DNA of 64,000 bases from Kibdelosporangium banguiense (GTDB lineage: Bacteria; Actinomycetota; Actinomycetes; Mycobacteriales; Pseudonocardiaceae), in NCBI RefSeq assembly GCF_017876405.1, contig NZ_JAGINW010000001.1, forward strand, positions 4,973,203 through 5,037,202, in the 5' to 3' direction. Positions 32,107-41,029 of this stretch are shown here, in pieces. Positions within the stretch are counted from its first letter, which is position 1, and each line of letters opens with the position of its first letter. Position numbers and translations under genes: made by a program. The notes under the pieces were generated by a model that was not told the DNA's origin, did no database searches, and was given only the letters and a program-made list of their open reading frames with translations.

Positions 32107-33312
32107 TCAGCTGTCCTGTTCTGTCATCAAGTTCTCGCGCTTGCGGCGCAGATGTTCGCGTTCGGACGAGTTCGACGCGCGGTCGATCGCGGAGTCGTAG
32201 GCCTGCAAGGCTTCCTCGATGCGGTCCAGCCGCCGCAACAGGTCCGCGCGGATCGCGTGGAACAGATGGAACTTGTCCATCCTGAGCTCGTCCACCAGGA
32301 CGAGCGCGGCGGCCGGACCGTCGACCTCGGCGACCGCGACGGCCCGGTTGAGCGCGACCACCGGAGTCGGCGTCAGGGCGTAAAGCTGGTCGTACAGCTG
32401 AAGAATCTGCGTCCAGTCGGTCGGCGGCTCGCTGTGCACGGCGTTGATCGCGGCCTGGATCTGGTACGGCCCAGGCTGATTGCGCCGCACACAGTCCCGC
32501 ACGATCGCCATGCCCTCGGCGAGCAGGTCGTCGTCCCATTGCGAGCGATCCTGGTCGGCCAGCAGCACGATGCCGCCGTCCGGCCCGGTGCGGGCCGCAC
32601 GGCGGGCCTCGATCAGCAGCATCAACCCGAGTAGTCCTCGCACTTCAGGCTCTTCGGGCAGCAGGCCGGCCAGCACCCGGCCGAGCCGGATCGCCTCGGC
32701 GCACAGGTCCTCGCGGACGAGCCGGTCGCCGGAACTGGCCGTGTAGCCCTCGTTGAAGATCAGGTAGACCACCGCGAGCACGGATCTCAGCCGCATCGGC
32801 AGATCAGCCTCGGCGGGCACGCGGTACGGAATCCCGGCGTCACGGATCTTGCCCTTTGCCCTGACCAGGCGTTGGGCCATGGTCGGCTCGGGGACGAGGA
32901 AAGCGTGCGCGATCTCGGCGGTCGTCAACCCGCCCAGCAATCTGAGCGTCAACGCGACCTGCGCGGGCACGGCCAGCGACGGGTGGCAGCACGTGAAGAT
33001 CAGCCGCAGCCGGTCGTCGCTGACGGCGCCTTCGTCCACCGGCTCGCCCTGGGCTTGCAGCAAGGCCGCCTGGGCGTGTCGGTCGGCCCTGGACGACTCC
33101 CTGCGCAGCCGGTCGATGGCGCGGTTGCGGGCGGTCGTGATGATCCATCCGGCCGGGCTCGGTGGCACGCCGGTCTCCGGCCAGCGCCGGACCGCCTCGG
33201 CGAACGCGTCCTGGACCGCCTCCTCGGCGATGTCGATGTCGCCGAAGATCCGGACCAGCACAGCGACCGCGCGCCCGTACTCCTCGGTGAAGACACGCTC
33301 AATGTCGGGCAC
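32107..33312 (-). CDS. ECF42-type sigma factor with C-terminal DUF6596/TPR extension
   Basis: A 401-residue sigma factor, twice the normal ECF length. Region 2 (about 10-80) shows AEEAVQDAFAEAVRRWPETG and PAGWIITTARNRAIDRLRRE. Region 4 (about 115-165) shows RLIFTCCHPSLAVPAQVALT and GLTTAEIAHAFLVPEPTMAQ. The remaining 230 residues form the helical extension of group ECF42, which is required for activity in studied members. ECF42 genes usually sit next to a DGPF/YCII-domain gene; none is seen here. The upstream neighbour is an ArsR-type gene 9 bp away on the same strand. Confidence 0.9.
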   Translation of the reverse strand: MPDIERVFTEEYGRAVAVLVRIFGDIDIAEEAVQDAFAEAVRRWPETGVPPSPAGWIITTARNRAIDRLRRESSRADRHAQAALLQAQGEPVDEGAVSDDRLRLIFTCCHPSLAVPAQVALTLRLLGGLTTAEIAHAFLVPEPTMAQRLVRAKGKIRDAGIPYRVPAEADLPMRLRSVLAVVYLIFNEGYTASSGDRLVREDLCAEAIRLGRVLAGLLPEEPEVRGLLGLMLLIEARRAARTGPDGGIVLLADQDRSQWDDDLLAEGMAIVRDCVRRNQPGPYQIQAAINAVHSEPPTDWTQILQLYDQLYALTPTPVVALNRAVAVAEVDGPAAALVLVDELRMDKFHLFHAIRADLLRRLDRIEEALQAYDSAIDRASNSSEREHLRRKRENLMTEQDS

Positions 33313-33321
33313 GCACGTAAA

Positions 33322-33639
33322 TTAGCGCGGCGCGGCAAGGATCCCGTCGAGCAGACCGGGGTAGAGCGCGTCCATGTCGGCACGCCGCAGCGTGGTGATC
33401 CGGGTCGTCCCTTCCGGACGGACCCGGATCACACCGGCTTCACGCAGGGTCCGCAGGTGATGTGTGCGGGTGGACTTGGTGACCGGCAGTTCGATCGCCC
33501 CGCACGCGACCCCGGTGCCCAGCTCGGCCAGTGCACGCACGATCTGCAGCCGCACCGGGTCGGCAAGCGCGTGCAGCACCGCGTCGATACGGATCTCGTC
33601 GCGCTCCGGGTGGGGCAGGGGGTCGGCCATGACGTCCAT
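33322..33639 (-). CDS. ArsR-type HTH repressor
   Basis: A 105-residue winged-helix protein with ALADPVRLQIVRALAEL and a recognition segment TKSTRTHHLRTLREAGVIRV. The metal-binding Cys pair of true ArsR (ELCVCDL) is absent, so a non-metal signal is likely. It diverges from an MFS efflux gene across a 75-bp gap with a palindrome, the standard layout of a repressor controlling an exporter. ATG 33639 is used; ATG 33630 would give MADPLPHPER. Confidence 0.88.
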   Translation of the reverse strand: MDVMADPLPHPERDEIRIDAVLHALADPVRLQIVRALAELGTGVACGAIELPVTKSTRTHHLRTLREAGVIRVRPEGTTRITTLRRADMDALYPGLLDGILAAPR

Positions 33640-33650
33640 AGTACGAGATC

Positions 33651-33665
33651 TATCGTAGTTCGATA
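33651..33665. promoter_or_regulatory. Palindromic operator candidate between ArsR and MFS genes
   Basis: TATCG-TAGTT-CGATA is an exact inverted repeat in the 75-bp divergent gap. TCGTAGT occurs twice around it (33653 and 33670), adding half-site-like repeats. The ArsR-type protein is the likely binder. Confidence 0.55.
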
Positions 33666-33714
33666 AAAGTCGTAGTACGGTTTTGGTTGAACGAAACCTC
33701 TACTGGGGAGTGAC

Positions 33715-34899
33715 ATGTCGCCTCGGACCTACCTGCTGGCCGCCGGCGCGTTCGCCGTCGGGACGAGCGGGTACATCGTTTCTGGTGTTCTACCTGCGGT
33801 AAGTCATGATCTGAACGTCTCGGCGGCCACGGCCGGACAGCTGGTGACCGCGTTCGCCATCGCGTACGCGATCGCCTCTCCGCTGCTCGCCGCCGCCACT
33901 GGCCGGTGGGAGAGGCGGCGGCTGCTCGTTGTCGCGCTGCTGGTCAGCGCGGCGGGCAACGTGATGGCGGCACTTGCACCGACTTACGAGCTCTTGCTCG
34001 TGTCTCGCGTCGTGAGCGCGTTGGGTGCGGCCGTGTTCACGCCCGCGGCCACGGCCGTCGCGACGATTCTCAACCCTCCGGAGCGTCGTGGCCGCGCGGT
34101 CGCCATGGTGTTCGGTGGGCTGACGTTCGCGCTGATCCTGGGGGTGCCAGCTGGCAACTTGGTCGGTGGCAGCATCGGCTACCAGGGCGTCTTCGCGTTG
34201 GTCGCGCTTGTGTCGCTGCTGGGTGCCGTGGCCGTGCAGGTAGGTATCCCCGTCATCGCGGCGCCGCCTGCGGTCGGACTGCGGGACCGTCTCGCCGCAG
34301 CGCGTGACAGCCGCGTACTGATGATGCTGGCGATGACCGTGCTCGCCTGCCTCGCGGCGTTCAGCGTGTTCACGTACATCGCGCCGTTGCTCACCGAAAC
34401 CGCTGGTGTGCACGGCACGACCATCAGCTTGCTGCTGTTCGTCTACGGCGTCGGTGGCGCGATCGGCAACTCGCTCGGCGGCCGTATGACCGATCGGTAC
34501 GGCAGCGGCCGTCCCTTGCTGGTCATCTTCACTGTTTTCATTGCGGTTCTGGCGACTTTGCCGCTGACCGCGGTCTCCGCGGTGAGCGCGGGTGTGGTGT
34601 TGTTCGTGTGGGGCATGTTCACGTGGTCGGTGAACCCGCCGATCCAGAACTGGCTGATCGAGCTAGCCCCGGCCAACAGCGGGCTGGTGCTGTCGCTCAA
34701 CGCGTCCGCCATCTACCTGGGTGTCGGATTGTCCGGCGTGTTCGGCGGTGTGGTGATCAGCTCCGCCGGACTGCTCGCCCTGCCACCGATCGCCGCGGCC
34801 GTGGCCGCGATCTCGCTGGTCCTGTTGTTCCTCAACACCAGGCAGTCCGCCGTGGAGCCGGTGCTGAGCGAGGCGGTGCTCGAAAAGGCGGCGAGGTGA
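33715..34899 (+). CDS. MFS efflux transporter (DHA1, AraJ/Cmx-like)
   Basis: A 394-residue protein with 12 predicted membrane helices. Motif A appears as AAATGRWERRRLLVVALLVS between helices 2 and 3, and the drug:proton antiporter motif C as ILGVPAGNLVGG in helix 5. It belongs to the AraJ/Cmx chloramphenicol-type group; the true substrate is unknown. A repeat of the loop motif, NSLGGRMTDRYGSGRPL, is seen at helix 8. Control by the divergent ArsR-type repressor is likely. Confidence 0.92.
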   Translation: MSPRTYLLAAGAFAVGTSGYIVSGVLPAVSHDLNVSAATAGQLVTAFAIAYAIASPLLAAATGRWERRRLLVVALLVSAAGNVMAALAPTYELLLVSRVVSALGAAVFTPAATAVATILNPPERRGRAVAMVFGGLTFALILGVPAGNLVGGSIGYQGVFALVALVSLLGAVAVQVGIPVIAAPPAVGLRDRLAAARDSRVLMMLAMTVLACLAAFSVFTYIAPLLTETAGVHGTTISLLLFVYGVGGAIGNSLGGRMTDRYGSGRPLLVIFTVFIAVLATLPLTAVSAVSAGVVLFVWGMFTWSVNPPIQNWLIELAPANSGLVLSLNASAIYLGVGLSGVFGGVVISSAGLLALPPIAAAVAAISLVLLFLNTRQSAVEPVLSEAVLEKAAR

Positions 34900-34906
34900 T
34901 GTCCAT

Positions 34907-35707
34907 TTAGGACGCTGGGGACTCGCCGAGCAGGAGCAGGTCCTCGGGCATCAGCGTGGTGTTCTCCAGCAGAGCCTGGATGAGATTGTGGTTCAGGGCG
35001 TTGCCGACGGGTTCGCCGACGCCGTCCTCCCGGATGATCCCGGCGATCGGTTTGCTCGCCTTCGACAGCCGCTCCCGGACGCTCGCCACGACGTTCGCGG
35101 TCGTCTTGGCGTTCCACTCCCGGCTGCCGGGCAACCGGTTGAGGTCGTCGGCGACCTGTTTCCACGACACCGGCTGCGGGTGGCGTTCCTGGCGGAGGTA
35201 TCGCTGCGCCAACGCCGTCAACACCAGCCGTTCGGTGTCGCTCAGGTCGTACGTGGACGGAGCCTTGGTGATGCCGCGCGGCTCGCCGTTGTCCCCCGAC
35301 CGGTTGGCGCCGACCACATGCACCTCGAGCAGGTGCGACCGGCGGCGGGATTCCCCGATGAACAGCGGGGTGTAGCCCTCCTGCATCTGCAACTCGTGGC
35401 CGGACAACAGCAACGACTCGCCAGGCAGCTGGATCGGCAGCCTGCCTTCGTTGCGCATCCACCACTCCCGGCCGTCGCAGACGATCACCCCGTGCAACCG
35501 GCTGACATACGGGTCGTCGGCCCCGATCGGCACATGCACGTCATCCTTGCCACGCCCGAACAGCAACGTGAACTTCCGCGGCGGCACGGCATAACCGCCG
35601 TCCGCGGCCAGCACAAAGATCGTGCCAGGCGGCGCGACCGGCACCCCGCCAGCGAGACTACGCATCGAAGCAGGCAGGACCTGCGGTACGAAATCCCTGA
35701 CAGTCAC
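34907..35707 (-). CDS. FHA-domain protein with C-terminal helical/HTH region
   Basis: A 266-residue cytosolic protein. The FHA phosphothreonine-binding core is at about 45-110: LLFGRGKDDVHVPIG, then YVSRLHGVIVCDGREW and LPGESLLLSGHELQM. The C-terminal half (about 150-266) has LSDTERLVLTALAQRYL and SWKQVADDLNRLPGSREW, a winged-helix-like arrangement. It may read out Ser/Thr kinase signalling, which fits a genome encoding the kinase at 48848, although nothing links them directly. GTG 35707 is preceded by GGAGGGGAG. Confidence 0.8.
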   Translation of the reverse strand: MTVRDFVPQVLPASMRSLAGGVPVAPPGTIFVLAADGGYAVPPRKFTLLFGRGKDDVHVPIGADDPYVSRLHGVIVCDGREWWMRNEGRLPIQLPGESLLLSGHELQMQEGYTPLFIGESRRRSHLLEVHVVGANRSGDNGEPRGITKAPSTYDLSDTERLVLTALAQRYLRQERHPQPVSWKQVADDLNRLPGSREWNAKTTANVVASVRERLSKASKPIAGIIREDGVGEPVGNALNHNLIQALLENTTLMPEDLLLLGESPAS

Positions 35708-35820
35708 TTCCCGCTCCCCTCCATCACCTGCAGCCGAGTATGCGCGTCACCGCCCGGGACCGGTCCCCGCCGCCAGGGCGTAAGCCGAAAATGTCGGAGG
35801 GCCCTGTCAGTATCCCGGCC

Positions 35821-36198
35821 ATGGAACCAGTCGAGGTAGTACGAGAGTTGTTGGACCGGATCGAAGCTCGGGACTGGCCCGCGGCGGGGCAGTTGCTGGC
35901 GGCGGACGTGGTGGTGGAGTGGCCGGTCACGGCGGAGCGGATCGCCGGCCGCGACAACTTCATCAGTATCCAGGCCGAGTACCCGGAAGGCTGGTCCATC
36001 CGCCCGATCCGGATCTTCGGCTCGGGTGAGGACGTCGTCTCCGAGATGGACGTGCCCCACCGCGACCTGGGCGAATTCCGGGCGGCCTCCTTCTGGAAGG
36101 TGCGCGACGGCAAGATCGTCGAAGGCCGCGAGTACTGGACCAGCCCAGGCTCGGAGGAGCCCCCAGCCTGGCGAGCCAAGTTCACTGAACCCGTCTAG
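35821..36198 (+). CDS. SnoaL-like / NTF2-fold protein
   Basis: A 125-residue single-domain protein with the SnoaL-like pattern VRELLDRIEARDWPAAGQLL, then VVVEWPVTAERIAGRDNFI and FWKVRDGKIVEGREYW. Small proteins of this fold are enzymes or binding proteins of varied function. ATG 35821 gives the family N-terminus (MEPVEVVREL). It overlaps the convergent sigma gene by 4 bp. Confidence 0.8.
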   Translation: MEPVEVVRELLDRIEARDWPAAGQLLAADVVVEWPVTAERIAGRDNFISIQAEYPEGWSIRPIRIFGSGEDVVSEMDVPHRDLGEFRAASFWKVRDGKIVEGREYWTSPGSEEPPAWRAKFTEPV

Positions 36199-36731
36199 GC
36201 GAGTAAGGCTGCGATGACGGGGGTGCGGCGGACTCTGGCCAGGCAGCGTTGCCTGGTCGGGCCGATCGCGCCGATGGGCATGCCGAGGCGAGTGCTGATC
36301 ACGGTGTACGGCACCGGTGGGTCGCAGAACAGCAGCGCCAGCAGTAGCTGGTCGCGGTCGGACAGCTGGCTGAGGGCCTCGCGCAGCGCGGTGCGGCGTT
36401 CGTCGACCAGTAGGTCGGCGTCCGGCCCGGGATCCGGGCATTCGATCTCGGTTGTGTCCGGGATCTGGCGGTTGCGGTCGCGTAACAGCTGCAGGCATCC
36501 ACGGCGGGTGGTGGTGGCGATCCAGCCGGGCAGGGCCTCCGGGTTCCGCAGCGAGTGCAGGTTGGCCACCAGCCGGGGCCAGACGTCGCCTTCGATGTCC
36601 TGGGCGTCGGCTCCGGTCACGCCGAGTCCCCGGCATACCGCGAAGACCAAGGACCGGTATCGGCGTACGAGCGCGTTCCACGCTCCTTCGTCGCCTCGCG
36701 AAGCACTGTCCACAAGAGCCTGTACGTGCAT
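36195..36731 (-). CDS. ECF-type sigma factor
   Basis: A 178-residue sigma factor. Region 2 is in about 1-75 (ASRGDEGAWNALVRRYRSLV, AQDIEGDVWPRLV, PGWIATTTRRGCLQLLRDRN). Region 4 is in about 120-178 (LSDRDQLLLALLFCDPPVPY, then IGAIGPTRQRCLARVRR). No anti-sigma gene is adjacent. The frame is open far upstream, but the sigma fold begins at ATG 36731 and the extension is antisense to the SARP pseudogene. It diverges from that pseudogene. Confidence 0.88.
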   Translation of the reverse strand: MHVQALVDSASRGDEGAWNALVRRYRSLVFAVCRGLGVTGADAQDIEGDVWPRLVANLHSLRNPEALPGWIATTTRRGCLQLLRDRNRQIPDTTEIECPDPGPDADLLVDERRTALREALSQLSDRDQLLLALLFCDPPVPYTVISTRLGMPIGAIGPTRQRCLARVRRTPVIAALLA

Positions 36732-36846
36732 GGCCGCCTCCCCTGAAGGCCTGGTGCTCTCAACGGGTTCACGATTTCGCCACGCCCTGCCCGTGGACCT
36801 TGCGGCGCAGGTCAGCATCAAGCTCTGAGACCGCAGAGGGGCCTGT

Positions 36847-38312
36847 ATGGAGTTCCGGCTGTTCGGGGAGGTACAGCTACAGGCTGCGGGGAAGCTGCTC
36901 GATCCGGGCACCCCACGGCAGCAGGCCGTGCTGGCCGCACTTGTCATCGACGCGGGCCGCCCGGTGGCCATCGAGACCCTGATCGGCCGGGTCTGGGACG
37001 AAGCCCCGCCAGTCGAGGCCCGTAACGTCCTGTACTCCCATCTCAGCCGGATCCGGCAACTGCTCAAGCGGGCCGGGGACACGGCCACACTGGACCGTCG
37101 CCAGGCCGGGTACGTGCTGGACGTGGAACCGGACTCAGTGGACATGCACCGGTTCTGGCGACTGGTCGAGCAGAGCGGCGACGATGAGGAAAAGTCAACG
37201 GCGTTGACGGCCGCGTTGAGCCTGTGGCGAGGCACGCCGTTGGCCGGGGTCCCAGGCGAGTGGGTCGAGCAGGTGCGGGATCGCTGGCTCCGGCGACGGC
37301 TGGACGCGCTGGTCCGCTGGGGGGAGGTCCAGTTGCGGCTGGGCCGCCCGGCCGCGTGATCGATCTCTTGCCTGACCTGGTGGCCGAGTATCCGTTGGCC
37401 GAGCAGCTCGAAGTCGTCCTGATGCGGGCGTTGCACGACGCCGGCCGGGACGCGGAAGCGCTCGACCGGTTCGCCGCGATCCGGCAGCGTCTGGCGGACG
37501 AGCTCGGCGCCGATCCGGGGCCTGAGCTGCGCGCGCTGCACTGCGCGATCCTGCGGGGCGAGCTCCCGGCTGAGCAGTCGTACAAGCCCGCGCAGCTGCC
37601 GCCGGATGTCTACGGTTTTGCTGGGCGTGATGAGCACATGCGCAGTCTCAGCGGGCTGTCCGGGGCGAGGATCGTGGTGGTGTCCGGGACGGCCGGAGTC
37701 GGCAAGACTTCGCTTGTGGTGCACTGGGCGCACCGTGTTCGCGCACAGTTCCCCGACGGCCAGCTGTACCTCAACCTGCGGGCAGACCGGCGGGTGCTGG
37801 TGGTGCTGGACAACGCACGTGACGCCGAGCAGGTCCGGTCGCTGCTTCCTGGGGCGCCGCGATGCCTGGTCCTGGTCACCAGCCGCGACCTGCTGACCGG
37901 TCTTGTCGCAGAAGGCGTGCACCCGTTGATATTGGACCTGTTCGACGAGACTGAGGCGCGTGTCCTGCTGGCCAGTCGTATTGGCGCGCAACGGGTCGCG
38001 GCGGAGCCGGAGGCGGTCGCCGAGATCATCCGGTTGTGCGCCAGGCTTCCGCTGGCGCTGGCCGTCGTGGCCGCCCGGGCCGCGACCCACCCGGGCTTCC
38101 GCCTGGCCGCGCTGGCAGGGGAACTCGCGACCGGCCTCGACGAGTTATCCGGACCGGATCCGGCCACCGACCCTCGTGTGGCCTTCACGCCGGAGAAAGC
38201 CGACCTGCTCCTCAGGTTCGACGCCGAGGTGTCCCAGGACTCCACCGGCGAGTCGGACAGCAGGAAACGCAGCCACATCGCGGGTTATGTGACCAGAACG
38301 ATCACCCCATGA
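36847..38312 (+). pseudogene. Decayed SARP/AfsR-type regulator (frameshift, internal deletion, truncated C-terminus)
   Basis: The first frame (36847-37359) encodes the SARP winged helix and most of a BTAD domain and stops at RLGRPAA. The rest of the BTAD domain continues at once in another frame with VIDLLPDLVAEYPLAEQLEV, so one base seems to be missing near 37355-37359. The ATPase follows with Walker A GTAGVGKTS, but the usual stretch of about 40 residues between QLYLNLR and RVLVVLDNARDAEQV is absent. After DPATDPRVAF the sequence leaves the family and ends within 40 residues, so the winged-helix and TPR parts are gone. Three independent lesions make a functional full-length product very unlikely; the intact N-terminal 170 residues could still be made. 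Confidence 0.82.
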
Positions 38313-38337
38313 ATGCTGTGCATCGTTTCGATGCCGT

Positions 38338-39240
38338 TCATGCACGTGTCCCTGGCATTGCCCGCGACGCGAGGGCGCTGAACACCTTCATGGTGCGGTC
38401 CTGTTCCTCGGCGGTTCCATAGGGCGCCGCGACGAACTCCGTGACGCCTGCGTCGCGCAGCCGGTCCACCTGCCGCCCGACGCTGTCCTCATCGCCAACG
38501 ATCACCACATCCTGAGGTCCCGCAACGCCTTCACGCTCGAACACCGCGCGATACTCGGGAACCTGACCGGCCATCGCGAACTCGGCCCCGATCCTGTCCC
38601 GGACAACGGCTTCCTCATGGGTGACGCAGGCCAGCAGGCCGGCGACAACGCGCGGCGACCGAGCGACCTTGCTGATCGTGGGCACGATGTGCCCGGCGAG
38701 CGTCCTCGCCCCGGTCATCCACGTGACAGTTCCGTCGGTGAGTTCACCGGCGAGCCGGAGCATCGCCGGGCCCATCGCGGCGAGCAGTACTGGCGGCGGC
38801 TGCGCGCCAGGCACCTGCACTGTGCCGGCCGCAGTGAGAGTCTCGCCCTGATGAGAGACGCTTTCGCCGCGTAGCAACGGATTCAGGACCTCGAGGTACT
38901 CCCGCATTCGCCGTGCGGGCCGGTCGGCGGGCAGCCCGAACATGGTTTCGACCATGGCGCCGATGCCTGCCCCGATGCCCAGCGTCAGCCGGTTACCGGT
39001 GGCAGCCTGCACGCTCAACGCCTGGCTCGCCAGCACCAAGGGATGTCGTTGCGGGGCCGGGATCACGGCGGTACCGAGGCTGATTCCGGGGACGTGGCCG
39101 AGCGCGGTGAGGGTGACGAGCGCGTCCCAGCCGAGGGCCTGCCCGGACCACACACTGCTGAACCCGGCCTGGGCCTGGGCGGTCATCTCGGCCAGAGTCG
39201 CAGGTCCACGCACGTCACCGACGAACAAACCGATCTTCAT
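38338..39240 (-). CDS. F420-dependent LLM-class oxidoreductase
   Basis: A 300-residue luciferase-like (beta/alpha)8-barrel protein. Characteristic segments are MKIGLFVGDVRG at the start, GISLGTAVIPAPQRHPLVLA, RLTLGIGAG and PPPVLLAAMGPAMLRLAGEL. This subfamily in actinomycetes normally uses coenzyme F420. It diverges from a TetR/CoA-transferase operon and may share its regulator, hinting at a role in breakdown of an acyl-CoA or xenobiotic. Confidence 0.85.
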   Translation of the reverse strand: MKIGLFVGDVRGPATLAEMTAQAQAGFSSVWSGQALGWDALVTLTALGHVPGISLGTAVIPAPQRHPLVLASQALSVQAATGNRLTLGIGAGIGAMVETMFGLPADRPARRMREYLEVLNPLLRGESVSHQGETLTAAGTVQVPGAQPPPVLLAAMGPAMLRLAGELTDGTVTWMTGARTLAGHIVPTISKVARSPRVVAGLLACVTHEEAVVRDRIGAEFAMAGQVPEYRAVFEREGVAGPQDVVIVGDEDSVGRQVDRLRDAGVTEFVAAPYGTAEEQDRTMKVFSALASRAMPGTRA

Positions 39241-39250
39241 GAGTACTCCG

Positions 39251-39308
39251 GAAGATTAAGTGGGGTGGCACCCCAGTTATGTCGACTACGATACGGAGGG
39301 CCACCCCG
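39251..39308. promoter_or_regulatory. Inverted GGGGTGGC/GCCACCCC sites between divergent F420 and TetR genes
   Basis: GGGGTG-G-CACCCC forms a palindrome near 39261-39273, and GCCACCCCGGTTAGC near 39299 repeats the right half and following bases. These lie in the 90-bp divergent gap and are candidate TetR binding sites for both promoters. Confidence 0.45.
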
Positions 39309-39330
39309 GTTAGCAAGGTCGGAGGAATCG

Positions 39331-39852
39331 ATGCGTGCGGACGCCCGCCGGAACTACGACCGGCTCGTGGCCGTGGCCAGCGCTGTTGTCGCTGAGCAGG
39401 GCGCCGAGGCGTCGCTTGAGGAGATCGCACGCCGCGCCGGCGTGGGCTCCGCGACGCTGCATCGGCACTTCCCGGGCAGGTATGCCCTGCTCGACGCGGT
39501 GTTCCAGGATCGGGTAGACGCGCTCTGCGCGAAGGCGGCGGACCTGCTTGATGATCCATCGCCCGGGGAAGCGCTCGTGACGTGGCTGCACGCGGTCGTG
39601 GCGCACGCCTCGGCGAATCGAGGGCTCGCGCCGTTCTTGATCAAAGGCGCCTCGGCGCACACGAAAATCGTTGCCGCAGGGGAGAAGCTGCTCGCAAGAG
39701 CTCGGCAGGACGGCACCGTGCAGCCGGATATCGACATTGTCGAGCTGCTGACCCTGGTCAATGCCGTCTCGCTGGCCGCGGAACACCTTCATGGCCAGGC
39801 CGATCGGCTGCTGCGGTTGGTTGTCGACGGAATCAGGAGGCAGGGTGGCTGA
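39331..39852 (+). CDS. TetR family regulator
   Basis: A 173-residue repressor. The helix-turn-helix lies at about 5-55: NYDRLVAVASAVVAEQG, LEEIARRAGVGSATLHRHFP and GRYALLDAVF. The C-terminal domain with HAVVAHASANRGLAPFLIKG is that of the SbtR-like group. ATG 39331 is preceded by GGAGG with 5-nt spacing. It overlaps the CoA-transferase start by 8 bp, so both are co-translated; it probably controls this operon and the divergent F420 gene. Confidence 0.88.
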   Translation: MRADARRNYDRLVAVASAVVAEQGAEASLEEIARRAGVGSATLHRHFPGRYALLDAVFQDRVDALCAKAADLLDDPSPGEALVTWLHAVVAHASANRGLAPFLIKGASAHTKIVAAGEKLLARARQDGTVQPDIDIVELLTLVNAVSLAAEHLHGQADRLLRLVVDGIRRQGG

Positions 39853-41029
39853 TCTTCCGCTTACCGGAATCACCGTGGTCAGCGTCGAACAGGCGGTGGC
39901 GGCGCCGTTCGCGACCAGGCAACTGGCTGATCTCGGGGCCCGGGTGATCAAGGTGGAACGCCCGGACGGCGGCGATTTCGCCCGCCGTTACGACACCACT
40001 GTGGACGGTCAGTCCAGCTATTTCGTCTGGCTCAACCGGTCGAAACAGTCGCTGACCCTCGACCTGAAGTCACCGCGCGGGCGTGAGATCCTCGATCAGC
40101 TGGTGGCCGGTGCCGATGTGTTCGTGCAGAACCTCGCGCCCGGCGCGGCGAGCAGGCTCGGTTTTGACCCGGCGACCCTCGCGGCCAAGTACCCGCAGCT
40201 CATCACATGCACGGTCTCCGGCTACGGCGAGGGGCTGTGGGCCGATCGGAAGGCCTATGACCTGCTGGTTCAGTGCCAGACCGGGCTGGTGTCGTTGACC
40301 GGCACGCCTGAGGGCGCGGCTCGGGTGGGCATCTCCGTGGCCGACATCGCGGCCGGGATGTACGCCTACTCGGGAATTCTCACCGCGCTGTTCACCCGTG
40401 CGACAACGGGAATCGCCCGTTCGGTTGACGTGTCGCTGTTCGATGCCCTGGCCGAGTGGATGGGGCAGCCCGCGTATTACACCCGTTACGGTGGAACTCA
40501 ACCTCCGCGTGTCGGCACCCAGCACGCCACAATCTCGCCTTACGGTGCCTATACGGCCGCCGACGGCAAGGACGTGCTCTTCTCGATTCAGAACGAACGC
40601 GAGTGGATCTCGCTTTGCCGGCAGTTCCTGGGCCGGCCGGAGCTGATCGACGACCCGCGTTACGCCACCGGCTCAGCCCGTGTCGCGCACCGTGACGAGG
40701 TCAATGCCATTGTCGCCCGGCGGTTCAGCGAGATCGGCAGCGACGAGGTGATGTCCTTGTTGGACAGTGCGGGGATCGCCAACGCGGGAGTCAACTCGGT
40801 CCAGGAGTTCCTGGAGCACCCGGTGCTCACTGAGCGTGGCCGTTGGCAGGACATCGGCATTCCCGGTTCGCAGGTACAGGCGATGCTGCCGCCGGTGAAC
40901 CTCGCCGGAGTCACCGCCCGGATGGATCCCGTGCCTGCTGCCGGTGAGCACACCGAGCTGATTCTCACCGCGCTCGGCTACAGCGCGCAGGACATTCGCG
41001 ACCTGCGTGCGGAGGGGATCATCAGCTGA
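39845..41029 (+). CDS. CaiB/BaiF family (class III) CoA-transferase
   Basis: A 394-residue class III CoA-transferase. N-terminal features are GITVVSVEQAVAAPFATRQL and LGARVIKVERPDGGDFARRY; the conserved Asp of the active site lies in KAYDLLVQCQTGLVSLTG. The second domain has HRDEVNAIVARRF and the final NLAGV block. It moves CoA from a donor acyl-CoA to a carboxylic acid; substrate unknown. GTG 39845 follows AGGAGG by 4 nt and overlaps the TetR stop. The last 8 bp overlap the convergent channel gene. Confidence 0.88.
   Translation: MADLPLTGITVVSVEQAVAAPFATRQLADLGARVIKVERPDGGDFARRYDTTVDGQSSYFVWLNRSKQSLTLDLKSPRGREILDQLVAGADVFVQNLAPGAASRLGFDPATLAAKYPQLITCTVSGYGEGLWADRKAYDLLVQCQTGLVSLTGTPEGAARVGISVADIAAGMYAYSGILTALFTRATTGIARSVDVSLFDALAEWMGQPAYYTRYGGTQPPRVGTQHATISPYGAYTAADGKDVLFSIQNEREWISLCRQFLGRPELIDDPRYATGSARVAHRDEVNAIVARRFSEIGSDEVMSLLDSAGIANAGVNSVQEFLEHPVLTERGRWQDIGIPGSQVQAMLPPVNLAGVTARMDPVPAAGEHTELILTALGYSAQDIRDLRAEGIIS

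Noticed and set aside
34956..35839. Plus-strand frames opposite the FHA gene
   Set aside because: The minus-strand FHA motifs are clear and the opposite frames have shadow composition.
37340..37362. Programmed frameshift in the SARP gene at 36847
   Set aside because: No slippery heptamer or strong downstream structure is seen, and two further lesions in the same gene favour decay.
36732..38090. Long N-terminal extension of the ECF sigma factor at 36195-36731
   Set aside because: The extra 450 codons are antisense to the SARP pseudogene and show no domain; sigma region 2 begins at ATG 36731.
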